From assembly GCF_014174275.1 (NCBI RefSeq), contig NZ_JABEQK010000016.1:1-56840 (forward strand): a stretch of 56,840 nt of DNA, in the 5' to 3' direction. The translations under genes and the position numbers were made by a program. This document shows positions 10,321-19,964 of the stretch, piece by piece. The notes under the pieces were generated by a model. The model had not been told where the DNA came from. It was given only the letters and a program-made list of their open reading frames with translations, and ran no database searches. Position 1 is the stretch's first letter, and each line of letters opens with the position of its first letter. This stretch comes from Gluconacetobacter takamatsuzukensis. Lineage in GTDB: Bacteria > Pseudomonadota > Alphaproteobacteria > Acetobacterales > Acetobacteraceae.

Positions 10321-11025
10321 ATGGATCTGTCTTACTGGATGCGGCAGCGCACCGACATTATCCGGCTATTCTACGACAAGGGGCGCGTGCCCTTCGAGCA
10401 ACTGAAGCGCGATATCGAGGAAGAGGTGCGGCCATGGGAGCCACCCTACTTCAACCCCGAGACCGACGACCCGGAGCCGGCGTTTCTTGACGAATGGATG
10501 CAAGCGGACCAGACTCGCGAGCTAGTCGGGATGCTGGCGGTGTCTCTTCTCGCAGACACCTTGAGCCTTTACTTCGTGGAGCTTGAGCGCGAGATCGGCA
10601 TCGCGTTTGTCGATCAGAAAGAGCGCGTCCGCCTGTTCAAGCAGGGGAAGGTCGAGGCCTATCGGCAGATCATTGAGCACGTCATGGGCGATACGTTCAA
10701 GAATTGCCCCGTCAGTTTCGATGTCATCGAGCAGGTGATCCTAGCCCGCAACGACTTCACCCATGGCCAAGATTTCATCTCGTTCCAGACGACGCACAAC
10801 CAGCGGACCGTCGAAAAGCATCCTAATCCATTCTTCACTAGTGCCAACGAGCATCTCGCCGAAGGCGACAACCTGGAGTGGCGATGCCCTTCGATCGAAA
10901 TCAGTCGGGAGAAGCTGATGGCCGCTATCGACGAGGTGGAGAAGTTGGCCAACTGGGTACACCAGAACGACGAAGCTGTGTGGGAATGGCGCACCCGCAT
11001 GCGGGCGGCCAAGGCCAGCAATTAA
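10321..11025 (+). CDS. HEPN-motif protein, 234 aa
   Basis: The ORF follows a strong GAGGAGG site and starts MDLSYWMRQRTDIIRLFYD. It is largely helical. Residues 143-148 read RNDFTH, which fits the R-(N)-x3-H signature of HEPN ribonucleases and lies after a long helix, as in that superfamily. Many HEPN proteins are toxins or defence effectors that cut RNA. I see no fused nucleotidyltransferase; the MGMT-like ORF upstream might be a partner. The HEPN call rests on one short motif plus helical content, so it is an inference. Confidence 0.7.
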   Translation: MDLSYWMRQRTDIIRLFYDKGRVPFEQLKRDIEEEVRPWEPPYFNPETDDPEPAFLDEWMQADQTRELVGMLAVSLLADTLSLYFVELEREIGIAFVDQKERVRLFKQGKVEAYRQIIEHVMGDTFKNCPVSFDVIEQVILARNDFTHGQDFISFQTTHNQRTVEKHPNPFFTSANEHLAEGDNLEWRCPSIEISREKLMAAIDEVEKLANWVHQNDEAVWEWRTRMRAAKASN

Positions 11026-11565
11026 GCGGCGCTCCGAGCATGGCTCGTGTTTGACGCACGACAGATCCAAGTGCGGTTTGCTTCCGGCTACAGATAAGCG
11101 ATTGTGATGCGCCAGTAAGCGCAGCCGCTATCGCCGCAAAACCCTTTATCGGCTCGACGGAAACAAAGCCGGCAGGCGGGAGTCGCCTTCTTCGCGGACA
11201 CACAGGCGGTTAGAAGAGCTTCCCGAAAGCCGACATTGCTAGGCGAGCCGGGATAGACCGGGTTTGGGACAAACCCGCCTTTCGCGCGCCTGTCCTGAAC
11301 GGCAGTATGAGCCGGAACCGGTCGTTCCTCAACTAGTCCGCAGGCGAATACCTAAGTTCACTCCGTTATGGTCTCCGGAAATGCAAATCGTGATGATCCA
11401 GTTCGGATAGCTGACGGTCGTTCATTACCTGTCGGGGCGCAAAGGCGTGGTCTCGTTTGATTATACCTCAAGAAGGCCGAAGTCCTTTATAGGCCTATCC
11501 TAGGAGACCGGAACTGCCTGCGTAGCCGATCTCCGAGGACATCAATCCGGCAGCGGGTCACGCGG
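11026..11565. other. 540-bp gap without a recognised gene
   Basis: The stretch between the HEPN-motif gene and the convergent TIR operon has only short, unconvincing ORFs, mostly antisense to the HEPN gene. I see no strong hairpin, RNA gene or repeat. It may be eroded coding sequence left by island turnover. Confidence 0.4.
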
Positions 11566-11955
11566 TCAGGTCGATGGAGTTGCACCGCTCGACGGTAAAG
11601 TACGCGCCTTACGTTGAGGTCGTGCAGGAGCATCGGTGACTGGAGAAAGCTTTCCTATCGATGCGGGGCTCAACACGACCTTCCATATTGAGGCGAACAG
11701 TCCGAGCACATCGGTGAGCAATGCACCAGTCGCGATACTCACTGTGGTCGTTGAGTAGTTCTCAGGTGCGAACACGATATACCCACATAGTATTGCTATG
11801 AGAGGTAGCAATACAACGGCGGTGTAACCCATTGCCAGTCTGAGAATAAACCAGCGTTCTTGGTGTATGAGCGTTTGATTAAATGTCTCGCGTTCTTGAC
11901 GAAGGCGCTCCATAGCGGATTCCAGAGCGATGGCATCCGCGGTGATGTCACTCAT
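11566..11955 (-). CDS. Two-TM membrane protein coupled to the TIR gene, 129 aa
   Basis: Starting at the ATG at 11955 (MSDITADAIALESAMERLRQ), the protein has a helical N-terminus. Two hydrophobic segments follow, around LAMGYTAVVLLPLIAILCGY and TTTVSIATGALLTDVLGLFA, with a proline/arginine-rich tail. The start codon overlaps the TIR gene's stop by 8 bp (ATGAGTGA), so translation is probably coupled. AAGGTG lies upstream. The layout resembles small two-TM effectors found beside signalling domains in defence loci, but I recognise no named family. It probably acts in the inner membrane with the TIR-DUF2335 protein. Confidence 0.72.
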   Translation of the reverse strand: MSDITADAIALESAMERLRQERETFNQTLIHQERWFILRLAMGYTAVVLLPLIAILCGYIVFAPENYSTTTVSIATGALLTDVLGLFASIWKVVLSPASIGKLSPVTDAPARPQRKARTLPSSGATPST

Positions 11956-12730
11956 GAGCAGCACCTTCGGATTTCTTGCTGCCCGATGTATGTTCGATCA
12001 ACAATCGGGTAAAGATATGTGTAAGTATTGCAACGGCAGCGCCGCCAATTGTGGATGCGACAGCTATACTTCCGCTAAAATTTCCAGTTACGGCAATTCC
12101 AACACCTACAATTGCGACAAGGAGCGAAACGGCCAAGCTGGTCCCTATTTCGCGTCTTATTTTTATCGTCTTCTCAATCTCTAGTCGATGTAGCTGCTCT
12201 CGCTCAGCCATCGCAATCAACCGATCCACCGCGCCGGGCATAATTTGCTCATACCGAGCCAGTTGATCTGGTGGCGGTAGAGGGCCGGAGTAATTCTCCG
12301 TGGAAATGGTCCTCCGGTCTGTCTCCAGCGCCGTAACGATCATATCAACGGATAACTTCAAACGCTCAGGCGTTGTTGCATCCGCATACTGGAATTGCCG
12401 GAGGAATGGCAGATCACTTACATCCTCCTGCACCTTCAGAGGAATGATCTTAGGAGAGCCCTGCGCTTCGTTTGCTGCCAATGCATTGGCGAGCTCACTT
12501 GCCATGAACTCGCTATTACCCGCTGCTTTGGAAACCAAAACTACGAAGGCGCGGGCGTTCCGAAGCGCTGCAATTTGTACAGTTAGAACATTCTCGCCGG
12601 CACCTATTAAGGTCTTGTCGAACCAAACAGACAGTTCACGCTCTTCCAAAGCGTGGGCGACTTGATCTGCCTTTGCACGATCTGCCGAAGCATAACTCAA
12701 AAAGACGTCGATGGGGCGGTTTTGCGACAT
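11948..12730 (-). CDS. TIR-DUF2335 fusion membrane protein, 260 aa
   Basis: Residues about 6-135 form a TIR domain: DVFLSYASADRAKADQVAHAL, SVWFDKTLIGAG, FVVLVSKAAGNSEFMASEL, with Glu79 a candidate NADase residue. Residues about 146-240 match DUF2335: YSGPLPPPDQLARYEQIMPG, then MAEREQLHRLEIEK, then two membrane helices (about 197-216 and 221-241). Known bacterial TIR domains cleave NAD+ or make signalling nucleotides in phage defence; DUF2335 is a small membrane domain of unknown role. The fusion suggests a membrane-anchored sensor or effector. It is cotranscribed with the two-TM protein downstream. Base composition is lower in GC than the ICE core, consistent with separate acquisition. Confidence 0.85.
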   Translation of the reverse strand: MSQNRPIDVFLSYASADRAKADQVAHALEERELSVWFDKTLIGAGENVLTVQIAALRNARAFVVLVSKAAGNSEFMASELANALAANEAQGSPKIIPLKVQEDVSDLPFLRQFQYADATTPERLKLSVDMIVTALETDRRTISTENYSGPLPPPDQLARYEQIMPGAVDRLIAMAEREQLHRLEIEKTIKIRREIGTSLAVSLLVAIVGVGIAVTGNFSGSIAVASTIGGAAVAILTHIFTRLLIEHTSGSKKSEGAAHE

Positions 12731-13047
12731 TCATCTAACATGTCACCAAACGCGGATGATTTCGAGGGGAGAACCGCGCCGCTTTTGCTGGAGGGTTCAA
12801 CTCTGTAGTGCTGTATGAACGAAGGCCCGCCTTCGGTGATTGCACGGGAGTCTCTGAACGGCGGCTTAGTTAGCGGGCCCCGACCGGCAGTTCGAGGAGC
12901 GGTGAATGGCTGGTGTCTGCCTGAGCCGACATACCCTGCACCGCATCGGAACGGCGTATTGTGGTCGGGCAGGAGCGTCGCAGCATTTCACCTTCATTAA
13001 GCGGGAAGCGTTCTTCAGGTGGCCATTCTGGCCATTGGAGAATAATC

Positions 13048-13679
13048 ATGGACATGCCTCAAACCGAACCCGCTGCCACCCAGCGCAAGGTCTGGAATGC
13101 GGGGAGGGCCGTCGGCGCGAAGCGCGCGCTGAAACCAAAGGAAATATGGGAGACCCGATTTTACCTCAATCAGCGTCGCCGCTTGCGAGACCGGGCGCTG
13201 TTCGACTTGGCGATCGACAGCAAACTCCGGGGTTGCGACCTGGTGCAGATGAAGATTGGGGACATTGTCAGCGGCGGGCAGATCCGAACCCGCGCGATCA
13301 TGATGCAGCAGAAGACAAACAGGCCTGTTCAGTTTGAACTGCTCCCCGACGCCCGTGCCAGCCTGTTGGCATGGCTTGAACGCCGGGGTGGCACGGTAGA
13401 AGATTATGTTTTTCCAAGCCGGGTTGATCATAACGGTCATCTAAGCACCCGCCAATACGCCCGGGTTGTCGATGAATGGGTAACGGGAGTAGGTCTGATG
13501 CGAAGTGAATATGGCACTCATTCACTTCGCCGCACGAAGGCGTCAATCATCTACCGGGCGACAGGCAATCTGCGCGCCGTCCAAATCCTTCTTGCCATAG
13601 CAAGATCGAGAATACGGTCCGTTATCTCGGGATCGACGTGGAAGACGCACTTGCCCTCGCCGAGAACACTGAAATCTGA
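13048..13679 (+). pseudogene. Tyrosine recombinase, frameshifted near its catalytic end
   Basis: The ORF from ATG 13048 (GGAG upstream) reads as a compact tyrosine recombinase: LRGCDLVQMKIGDI carries the first catalytic Arg and THSLRRTKAS the HxxR box. After RAVQILL, at about 13591-13597, the frame breaks. The sequence CTTGCCATAGC would read LLGHSKIENTVRYLG, with the second His and the nucleophile Tyr, if one G were restored. The alternative frame then runs to TGA at 13677-13679. As written the uninterrupted frame ends in 40 unrelated residues, so the protein should be inactive. A sequencing error is possible. Confidence 0.8.
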
Positions 13680-13779
13680 ACCCAAAGGCTCCTCGCTACT
13701 GGCGGGGAGCCATCATTGAGCGAACCCCCCTGGCTCACGCCGAACCGGGCGATCTCACGCAACAGGTCGAAGGGCTTTT

Positions 13780-16700
13780 TCACGCTTTTGGCTCCTTGGG
13801 GTTGAGCCAGCGCAGGACCTCGTGGCAGACCGCCGGGTCGCCCAGATCCTTGACGAGCTCATCATCGGCAATCGTCGCGGGGCCGCTCCGAAGCCAGGCA
13901 ATCGCTGGATGGCCTGTGGGAAGGAGCGCCTCCAACGCCTCGGTCACTTCCGGACGCTCTTCGCGGGTTAGCCAGATCGCAAGGAGGACGAGAACGCGCC
14001 GCTTCGGGCGCGCTGCCAGATACTGTGCGAGCTCGATAACGAATTTGCTCGGGCCACGATAGGCGGCGACAAGCACGAGCGAAGCGGCGACGCTCGGCAT
14101 GCGGGTCGCGACTGTCGCCGCGTCGATGTTGGCTACAACGGCCGCATCTAGACTCTCCGATTTGGAGACGAGGGCATGAGCAGCCGCTCGTCGCACAGCT
14201 GGGCGACCGGGCGAACAGGCGCGATCTAGCAGGCGCTCCTGCATCGCCCGCCCGCCATGCGTGACGAGCAGTTCAAAGACGTCGTAGCGGAGCTTTGGAT
14301 CGGTGGTCTCAATCCCGAGCGTGTCGAGACGTTCAAGATCATCGTCTGGCAGACTTGGCAGTGCCGCAAGCGCGGCAATCGCCTGGTGGGCGATGGGGAA
14401 GTGATCATCCTCTTCGTATCGCCGATAGGAAGCAGACCACTGGTCATGTGCCAGCGACATCAACGTCGGAACATGGTCGGGATGGGGCTTTGCACCTAAA
14501 AGCGCCACCAGAGCTTTCCGAACCGGACTCCCCTCCGCCTTTGCAAGTTCGAGCAAACCCGCAGGAAGTGGGGCTTCCAAGGGATCGCCGACCGCCTTAA
14601 GGGCGGGCGCGACGACGTCGGCGAACATGTGGTCAAGCGCGTCTTCGACGATCGGGTTGAGGCCAAGCGCGATTGCGGCGGTTATCGCTTCGGCACACGG
14701 ATGCGCATCCTCCCAGGAGACCCTGGCTTCAGCAAGCGTGGTCTCAATGTCTGGCGCGACATTGGCTCCCAACACCGCGTGTTGCTTGATCCGCAGCCGC
14801 CGAACGTCGGGGCGTGTTCCCGGCGTAGCTGCCAACAACGCTGCCGCTGGTGGCGGGAGCGGAACGATCTCGGCCGCATTGCTTCGCAACGCGCGGGCGG
14901 CGTATGCGATAGCCGCGTAGTCCGCAGGCATTAGGTTCCTGGCGGCGTTGGCTTCATCTTCTTCCGGGCTCGGAGCGTCATCGTCCGGCTCATGGAAATT
15001 CCCACTCCTAGTGTGTTGAGCGAGGATGTGGCCGAGATCGATTGCGAGTTCGACCGCTCGCTCCTGTTCACCGGCAGCGATCAGGCCGTCGAGAATTTGC
15101 GGCAACTGTTCCCGGTGATGGGCAATCAAACACGACAGTGCTGCCGTCCTGACATCTCTGTCGTCGAGCCCTTTCCGGATTCGTTCGATTAGACGATCAT
15201 GATAGGTCTCGTCCCAATGATGACGAAGCGCGTGCCAGATCGCATCCTCGTTCTCGCGGTCCCGAACGATCGACCAGGCACCATCAAGCTCCTCTGAGCT
15301 AGGCGAAGTTCCTTCGCGGGCGTCGGCTGCGAGCGATCGCATCCAGTCAGCCTGAAGGGCTTCAGCATGAGGATGCTGGGCCAGCTGCTGCCAGCCTTTG
15401 ACCTCACGCACCTTATCGACATAGGCGCGCAGGAGTTGCTGGGCAGTATGTCCGTCGTCTTGATCGGCGAGATGCTCCATATATTCTTCGGAATAGACGC
15501 CGTTGATGTAGGCGAGGCGTTCCTTGCGGTCCGTCTCGGGATCGCTCGGTGTGGGCGAAAGCTCAGCAACAGCGGCGTCAACGATGGTTTCGAACCCGTC
15601 GAGATCGCGCAAAGCTCCCTCGGCCAGCGTGTCGACGACCGGGTCAAACCCATTTCGAACGATTCCGGCGGTCGCCTCGAGATAAACTGGGGTCAGATCG
15701 GGCGCGAAGCGCTCGAGATCGGCCACGAGCGCGGAACCGTAGCCGGTTCGATCATTCGGCAGCATCTCGCGGACGAACCGTGTCGCAATCGTCGGCATCT
15801 GCGGCGCATGAGCCATTCGTTCGTACCAATCCTGGCCATGCCCCGGCGAACTCCAGTGCATCAGGTTGGCGAAGGTTCTGTCGGGCCGATGGTTGATGTA
15901 TCGCGCGAATTCCGCGCCGACCGACTCCTCCGATCCGACCGCGGCTGCGATCCGAAAATGTTCAGGAATGCGCGTAGCGGGATCTGAGAACTGTTGATCG
16001 ATCCAGGTGTCGATCGCTTTTTGCGCGGCGGGTTTCGCCGATACAGCCAACTCCTCCACGCGACCTGTCGCTTCCAGAATGCGTGCCGCGATCCCCGATC
16101 CCCAGGCAGCCCCAGGGCCGTCTGGATCCGTCAACACGTCAATCAGCGTCCGAAGCGCGACAGCAGCAGGAATAGGATCGCGCTTCAGCGCGGCCTGAAT
16201 GCCGGCCTCCACTCGAGGATGATAATAGGTCGCGTCGCCTTCGCCGACGCGCAGATTGCGTGCAGCCGCGAAGAAATCGATAAGGGGTTGGACGCCGCGG
16301 TCGAATCGGTCACCGCGTTCCGCCAGATCGACTTCCAGCGATCGAACGGTCCGGATCGAGAGCTTCTCGCTCGCCTTCAGGAGCCCCCAAATCACGGCAG
16401 CGGCTGCGACATCTTTCCGTTCCCGAATCTGCTCGACGACCGTTAGTTCGATCGACTCCTCATGCGCTCGGTTCATCGCCGCCTTAACGAATCCAGCGCT
16501 ATTATTGGGCTCGGGCCGCCCGGACGTTCTCATGGCATCGAAGAACTTTTCGATCTCGAGCGGTGAGGCGAGCTCGTCGAGCACCTGCTTTTCAGCATCG
16601 GCAGCGAGCATTTGCACATCGCGAGGCAGCGTGCCGATCCGGGTTCGATAGAGCTCGCTGCGCTCCTTTGGGCCGTAATGTTCGACCTCGAGCGGCACCA

Positions 16701-17832
16701 ACCACGGCTCGATGGTGCTGAGTACGCCCGCCGACACACCCACGTCGCGACGGGTCGTGACGACGATACGCCGATCATGTGTGGCGCCGGAAAGAAAGCG
16801 GGCAAGTTGGTCGTTCCAAGGGCGGCTGGCTGGCTCGAAATCGAAACGGCCCCACGGGTCCTCGATGTCGTAAAGGACCGGAGGATCAGTCTTGTCGTCG
16901 CGAAGTTGCTGCGGTCCTTGCCGGATCGGCTTTGATGACATGCCAGGATTCTCGGCGCGCAACTCCTCGTAGAGTTTGCGCGTCGCCAGTGTCTTGCCAG
17001 TTCCCGACTGACCGATGATCACGGCGGCATATCCGGGCGAGCCCATCGCCTCGCGCAGCGCCGCCCAGTTCTTGGGATAGATGTAGTTCTCGAGCTGCGG
17101 CGATGTCGCGAGATAACCGTCATGTTCCCGGATAATGTGGGCGACTTCGTCGCGCTGCCACCGGCCACCGCCGACCCGCCGAACGCGCATGCGCGCTTCC
17201 TCGCGGAGCTTGTGGAGGCATTCTATCCAGCGGGAATAGGGAACCCCAAAGCGCTCGATCAGGAGACGCTTAATCTCCCCGACCAGCTTGTCTTCGTCGA
17301 GGTTGGCGATGATGCCCACACGTCCGGCAGCTTTGGCGGGAAGGCTGGAAACTGTCGTCGCTGGCATTCCACCTGGTTTGGGCCAGCTTCCTGCTCGGCC
17401 GACGCGCAGGCCTCGCGTTTCACCGTTAAGGGCAGCGCTGGTGATCAGAAGGTACCGAACATCAGAGTCCGCGAGGCGTCGCGCCGCAGAGAGCCGGCGC
17501 GCACCACCATGCTTCAGCAGCGCATTGATGCCTGCGACCGTCCAAGCATCGCCGCCACGGAGCTTTGCCTGCACGACAAGCTTATAGCCGTCGGCGGAAA
17601 CTTTCGTCGCCAAGCGGCCAGGCTCGCTCTCGGTGAGCTCTGCCTCGATATCCTCCTCGGTTGCGGGCTCGAGTTCGATCGATTGGGCAATCTTGTTCGC
17701 GAGTAGGAGATCCAGCGCGAGCCATACCGACACATCGACCTGGTAATCATATCCAGCGAGGGAATGGGCTCCAGATCCGGCGCCATCATCACCTTCGTCC
17801 AGCGGAAGCGAGGGCTTTTCACCGTCAGTCAT
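13780..17832 (-). CDS. Avs-like STAND ATPase with Cap4-like nuclease domain, about 1350 aa
   Basis: The N-terminal about 200 residues resemble the Cap4/DUF4297 nuclease fold: SGAHSLAGYDYQVDVSVWLAL, ELEPATEEDIEA and VVQAKLRGG, a PD-(D/E)xK arrangement. A P-loop NTPase follows, with Walker A IIGQSGTGKT, VLYDIEDPWG as Walker B, and VVTTRRDVG like the STAND sensor Arg. The last 900 residues are helical, solenoid-like repeats. This architecture matches antiviral STAND (Avs) proteins, which sense phage proteins through the C-terminal repeats and cut DNA. Numbering from the ATG at 17850 puts Walker A at 280-287. I prefer the ATG at 17832, which has CGGAG upstream. The specific Avs type is not assigned. 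Confidence 0.82.
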   Translation of the reverse strand: MTDGEKPSLPLDEGDDGAGSGAHSLAGYDYQVDVSVWLALDLLLANKIAQSIELEPATEEDIEAELTESEPGRLATKVSADGYKLVVQAKLRGGDAWTVAGINALLKHGGARRLSAARRLADSDVRYLLITSAALNGETRGLRVGRAGSWPKPGGMPATTVSSLPAKAAGRVGIIANLDEDKLVGEIKRLLIERFGVPYSRWIECLHKLREEARMRVRRVGGGRWQRDEVAHIIREHDGYLATSPQLENYIYPKNWAALREAMGSPGYAAVIIGQSGTGKTLATRKLYEELRAENPGMSSKPIRQGPQQLRDDKTDPPVLYDIEDPWGRFDFEPASRPWNDQLARFLSGATHDRRIVVTTRRDVGVSAGVLSTIEPWLVPLEVEHYGPKERSELYRTRIGTLPRDVQMLAADAEKQVLDELASPLEIEKFFDAMRTSGRPEPNNSAGFVKAAMNRAHEESIELTVVEQIRERKDVAAAAVIWGLLKASEKLSIRTVRSLEVDLAERGDRFDRGVQPLIDFFAAARNLRVGEGDATYYHPRVEAGIQAALKRDPIPAAVALRTLIDVLTDPDGPGAAWGSGIAARILEATGRVEELAVSAKPAAQKAIDTWIDQQFSDPATRIPEHFRIAAAVGSEESVGAEFARYINHRPDRTFANLMHWSSPGHGQDWYERMAHAPQMPTIATRFVREMLPNDRTGYGSALVADLERFAPDLTPVYLEATAGIVRNGFDPVVDTLAEGALRDLDGFETIVDAAVAELSPTPSDPETDRKERLAYINGVYSEEYMEHLADQDDGHTAQQLLRAYVDKVREVKGWQQLAQHPHAEALQADWMRSLAADAREGTSPSSEELDGAWSIVRDRENEDAIWHALRHHWDETYHDRLIERIRKGLDDRDVRTAALSCLIAHHREQLPQILDGLIAAGEQERAVELAIDLGHILAQHTRSGNFHEPDDDAPSPEEDEANAARNLMPADYAAIAYAARALRSNAAEIVPLPPPAAALLAATPGTRPDVRRLRIKQHAVLGANVAPDIETTLAEARVSWEDAHPCAEAITAAIALGLNPIVEDALDHMFADVVAPALKAVGDPLEAPLPAGLLELAKAEGSPVRKALVALLGAKPHPDHVPTLMSLAHDQWSASYRRYEEDDHFPIAHQAIAALAALPSLPDDDLERLDTLGIETTDPKLRYDVFELLVTHGGRAMQERLLDRACSPGRPAVRRAAAHALVSKSESLDAAVVANIDAATVATRMPSVAASLVLVAAYRGPSKFVIELAQYLAARPKRRVLVLLAIWLTREERPEVTEALEALLPTGHPAIAWLRSGPATIADDELVKDLGDPAVCHEVLRWLNPKEPKA

Positions 17833-18693
17833 GCGGACGATCTCCGTCATTCACGACAACGAGTCCCATAGAGTTTGAGCATGTGCACTTCATACGAAAC
17901 AATCTGCCATCGGGTTCAGGTTTAGCCAATCTGAGATGCGCGATCGGCTAGTAAGACGACGCGGATTTTCCGCGTCCGGGGACGCCAGTGAGGCAGCCCT
18001 ATATCAAAATCGACGCGGAAATATTTCCCGCTCCTCGGTCATTGCGGCGCGCGACGTACAGGCTGAAGATGCTGGGGCTGAGCCAAACCCGCCGCGGTTC
18101 ACACCGCCGTGCCGGTAAGCTGAAAGTCGGCAACTAGGAAGTGTCGAGATGGCTCCTACGATTGACGGGCGCAAAACCGACCAACTGGTTCGCGCAACCG
18201 GAACGGCGGATTTCAGCAAAAGCCGACTTTCACATCAACGACGCTGAATGGCTTGAGTTGGTCGGAAATCGTCATGAACTTGAACGCTGCGAATGGCAGC
18301 TTCCGGTCAGGCCTTCCCGATAACCGACATCCCGTTCTCCCCCCTGATCTGCCTGTCCGCTCAGTGATGCAGGAGCAGACAGGCGGCAGTCGCCTCATGT
18401 CGGACATAGGGCGCCTCTTCGTACATCTCGATAGCGGACATCTGTCGCCACTGATAACGCCAAATCGAACAGAGGCATTGCGCAAAAATCTCATTACACT
18501 AGAAGCTCGCCGCTATGCTTTGACGCCAGTTCCCCACGGAGCGCCTCAAGGGCACGCCGTGATTTGAACTCCGCCGCATATCGCAAGTCCGTCCTCTCTG
18601 AGGTAGGATTGTATCTTACACACCTGTCCGTAAAACAGGACTCTCCTCTATATTGTTCAACTTCGCCAAATCAGAGCTCCCAATAGGTCATGG
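17833..18693. other. 860-bp gap, probably decayed sequence
   Basis: No convincing gene is visible. A rightward ORF at 18253-18567 (104 aa) has no ribosome site and no known motif. A small hairpin, CCTGT and ACAGG, lies near 18628-18646. Several short runs resemble fragments of unrelated coding sequence, which suggests an insertion or recombination scar between the Avs-like gene and the next operon. Confidence 0.4.
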
Positions 18694-19962
18694 CTAGACA
18701 ACCGCCATTTGGTTGCGCTCGGTGAGAAGGGCTTCAGCCACCTCCGAGAAAATTTTCTGGGGCATGTTCCCACGAAGCCACTTTTCGGCTTCGAACGCAA
18801 CGAGTGCGGCTCGGTGGCGCGTTTCACGACGATAAATGCCGTGATCGGGAAGCCGACTCTGGACCGAGGGTAGAACGAGACAAGCGGATGCGAACAGCGC
18901 GACTTCAATCGCGAGGTCGCTTTTCTCCGCGGCAAGCTGAGGGGCTGCGAGAAACGAAAACAGGAACTGGCCGACAGACATCGGAGCATCAGCCTGAGCC
19001 TTGTAGGCATCTGCTAACTCCGCGGGGACTGCAAGCTCTGCAAGAAGCCCGACCGGATCGTCTTCCCGCTGGCTGAAATACCAACCAAACCAACGCCAAG
19101 AATCGGGCTCAAAAAATCCGTGCAAAACCTCGGGCCATAGATCGGCGCCCCCCCCGGTCGCCAGAAATGCGAGGATTAACGAAGGGATAATCTTTGAAGT
19201 GTCGACACTCTCGGGAAGAGGCCAATACGGCCCGAAAGGTTTCAGGTGATCAAATCGTTGGGTGAGCCAATTTTTTATCACCGTGTTACCTTCCGCAGCC
19301 GCATAAGCTTCCTCCGCCAATCCCGCGGATGCAATTGCTTGGAAGAGCCGCAGCAATCTTGATCTCTGTCTTGTCGAACTTTCGAAGTCGCCGTTTGTCT
19401 GAAAGACAGCGATCTGCTCGAGTGCCAATGCGAGCGCACCGCGACCAAGGCGCCGTTTTGCGAAGGTGCCGCTTCCTTTTGCCTCAGTATCGATAAACCC
19501 GACGGGCAGCGCCGCGCCGCGAGGTATATTGACCTCCGGCGCCTTGAACTGCTTGACGATCCCACGCAGATCAATGAGCGGATCCTCGCCCGTGAGGTCC
19601 GCCGGCCCCTCGGTTGGTCCTGGTGGTGGCTCTGGGGTGACGCTTGGCTCCGGTCCTCCGCCACCACCTCCCCCACGGCGTAGATAGGATCTCCTCACGA
19701 ACTCCACGACGTCGTCTAGCTGGTTAAACGGAAGCTCACCATCTTCGTCGAACAAACCTGCTTGGAACTGGTAGCGCGTCGCGGAAAAGGCGATGCTGCG
19801 GCTTACTTGGACGGGGGCGAAAGCAGGTGGCTCCAAGAAGTATGTTACCTGCGCTGCGTCAAGATCCATCACATCTTGCAAATCGCCATCACGATAACTT
19901 GCGAAAGCACGGCCCGATCGGGGATCCAGCGCGTCTATATACCACTTTTGGGTCGGGTTCAT
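18694..19962 (-). CDS. Unrecognised protein with Gly/Pro linker, 422 aa (third gene of operon)
   Basis: The protein has three visible parts. An N-terminal domain of about 95 residues begins MNPTQKWYIDALDPRSGRAF. A flexible linker contains seven consecutive glycines followed by proline-rich sequence. A C-terminal helical domain of about 300 residues includes LWPEVLHGFFEPDSWRWFGW. No catalytic motif or signal peptide is visible and I do not recognise a family. Only 2 bp separate it from the 317-aa gene upstream, so it belongs to a three-gene leftward operon. In this island, a defence or toxin role is plausible but unproven. Confidence 0.7.
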   Translation of the reverse strand: MNPTQKWYIDALDPRSGRAFASYRDGDLQDVMDLDAAQVTYFLEPPAFAPVQVSRSIAFSATRYQFQAGLFDEDGELPFNQLDDVVEFVRRSYLRRGGGGGGGPEPSVTPEPPPGPTEGPADLTGEDPLIDLRGIVKQFKAPEVNIPRGAALPVGFIDTEAKGSGTFAKRRLGRGALALALEQIAVFQTNGDFESSTRQRSRLLRLFQAIASAGLAEEAYAAAEGNTVIKNWLTQRFDHLKPFGPYWPLPESVDTSKIIPSLILAFLATGGGADLWPEVLHGFFEPDSWRWFGWYFSQREDDPVGLLAELAVPAELADAYKAQADAPMSVGQFLFSFLAAPQLAAEKSDLAIEVALFASACLVLPSVQSRLPDHGIYRRETRHRAALVAFEAEKWLRGNMPQKIFSEVAEALLTERNQMAVV

Positions 19963-19964
19963 GG

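Noticed and set aside
11026-11565. Possible retron or structured RNA beside the TIR operon
   Set aside because: No reverse transcriptase in the window and no convincing paired stems in the gap.
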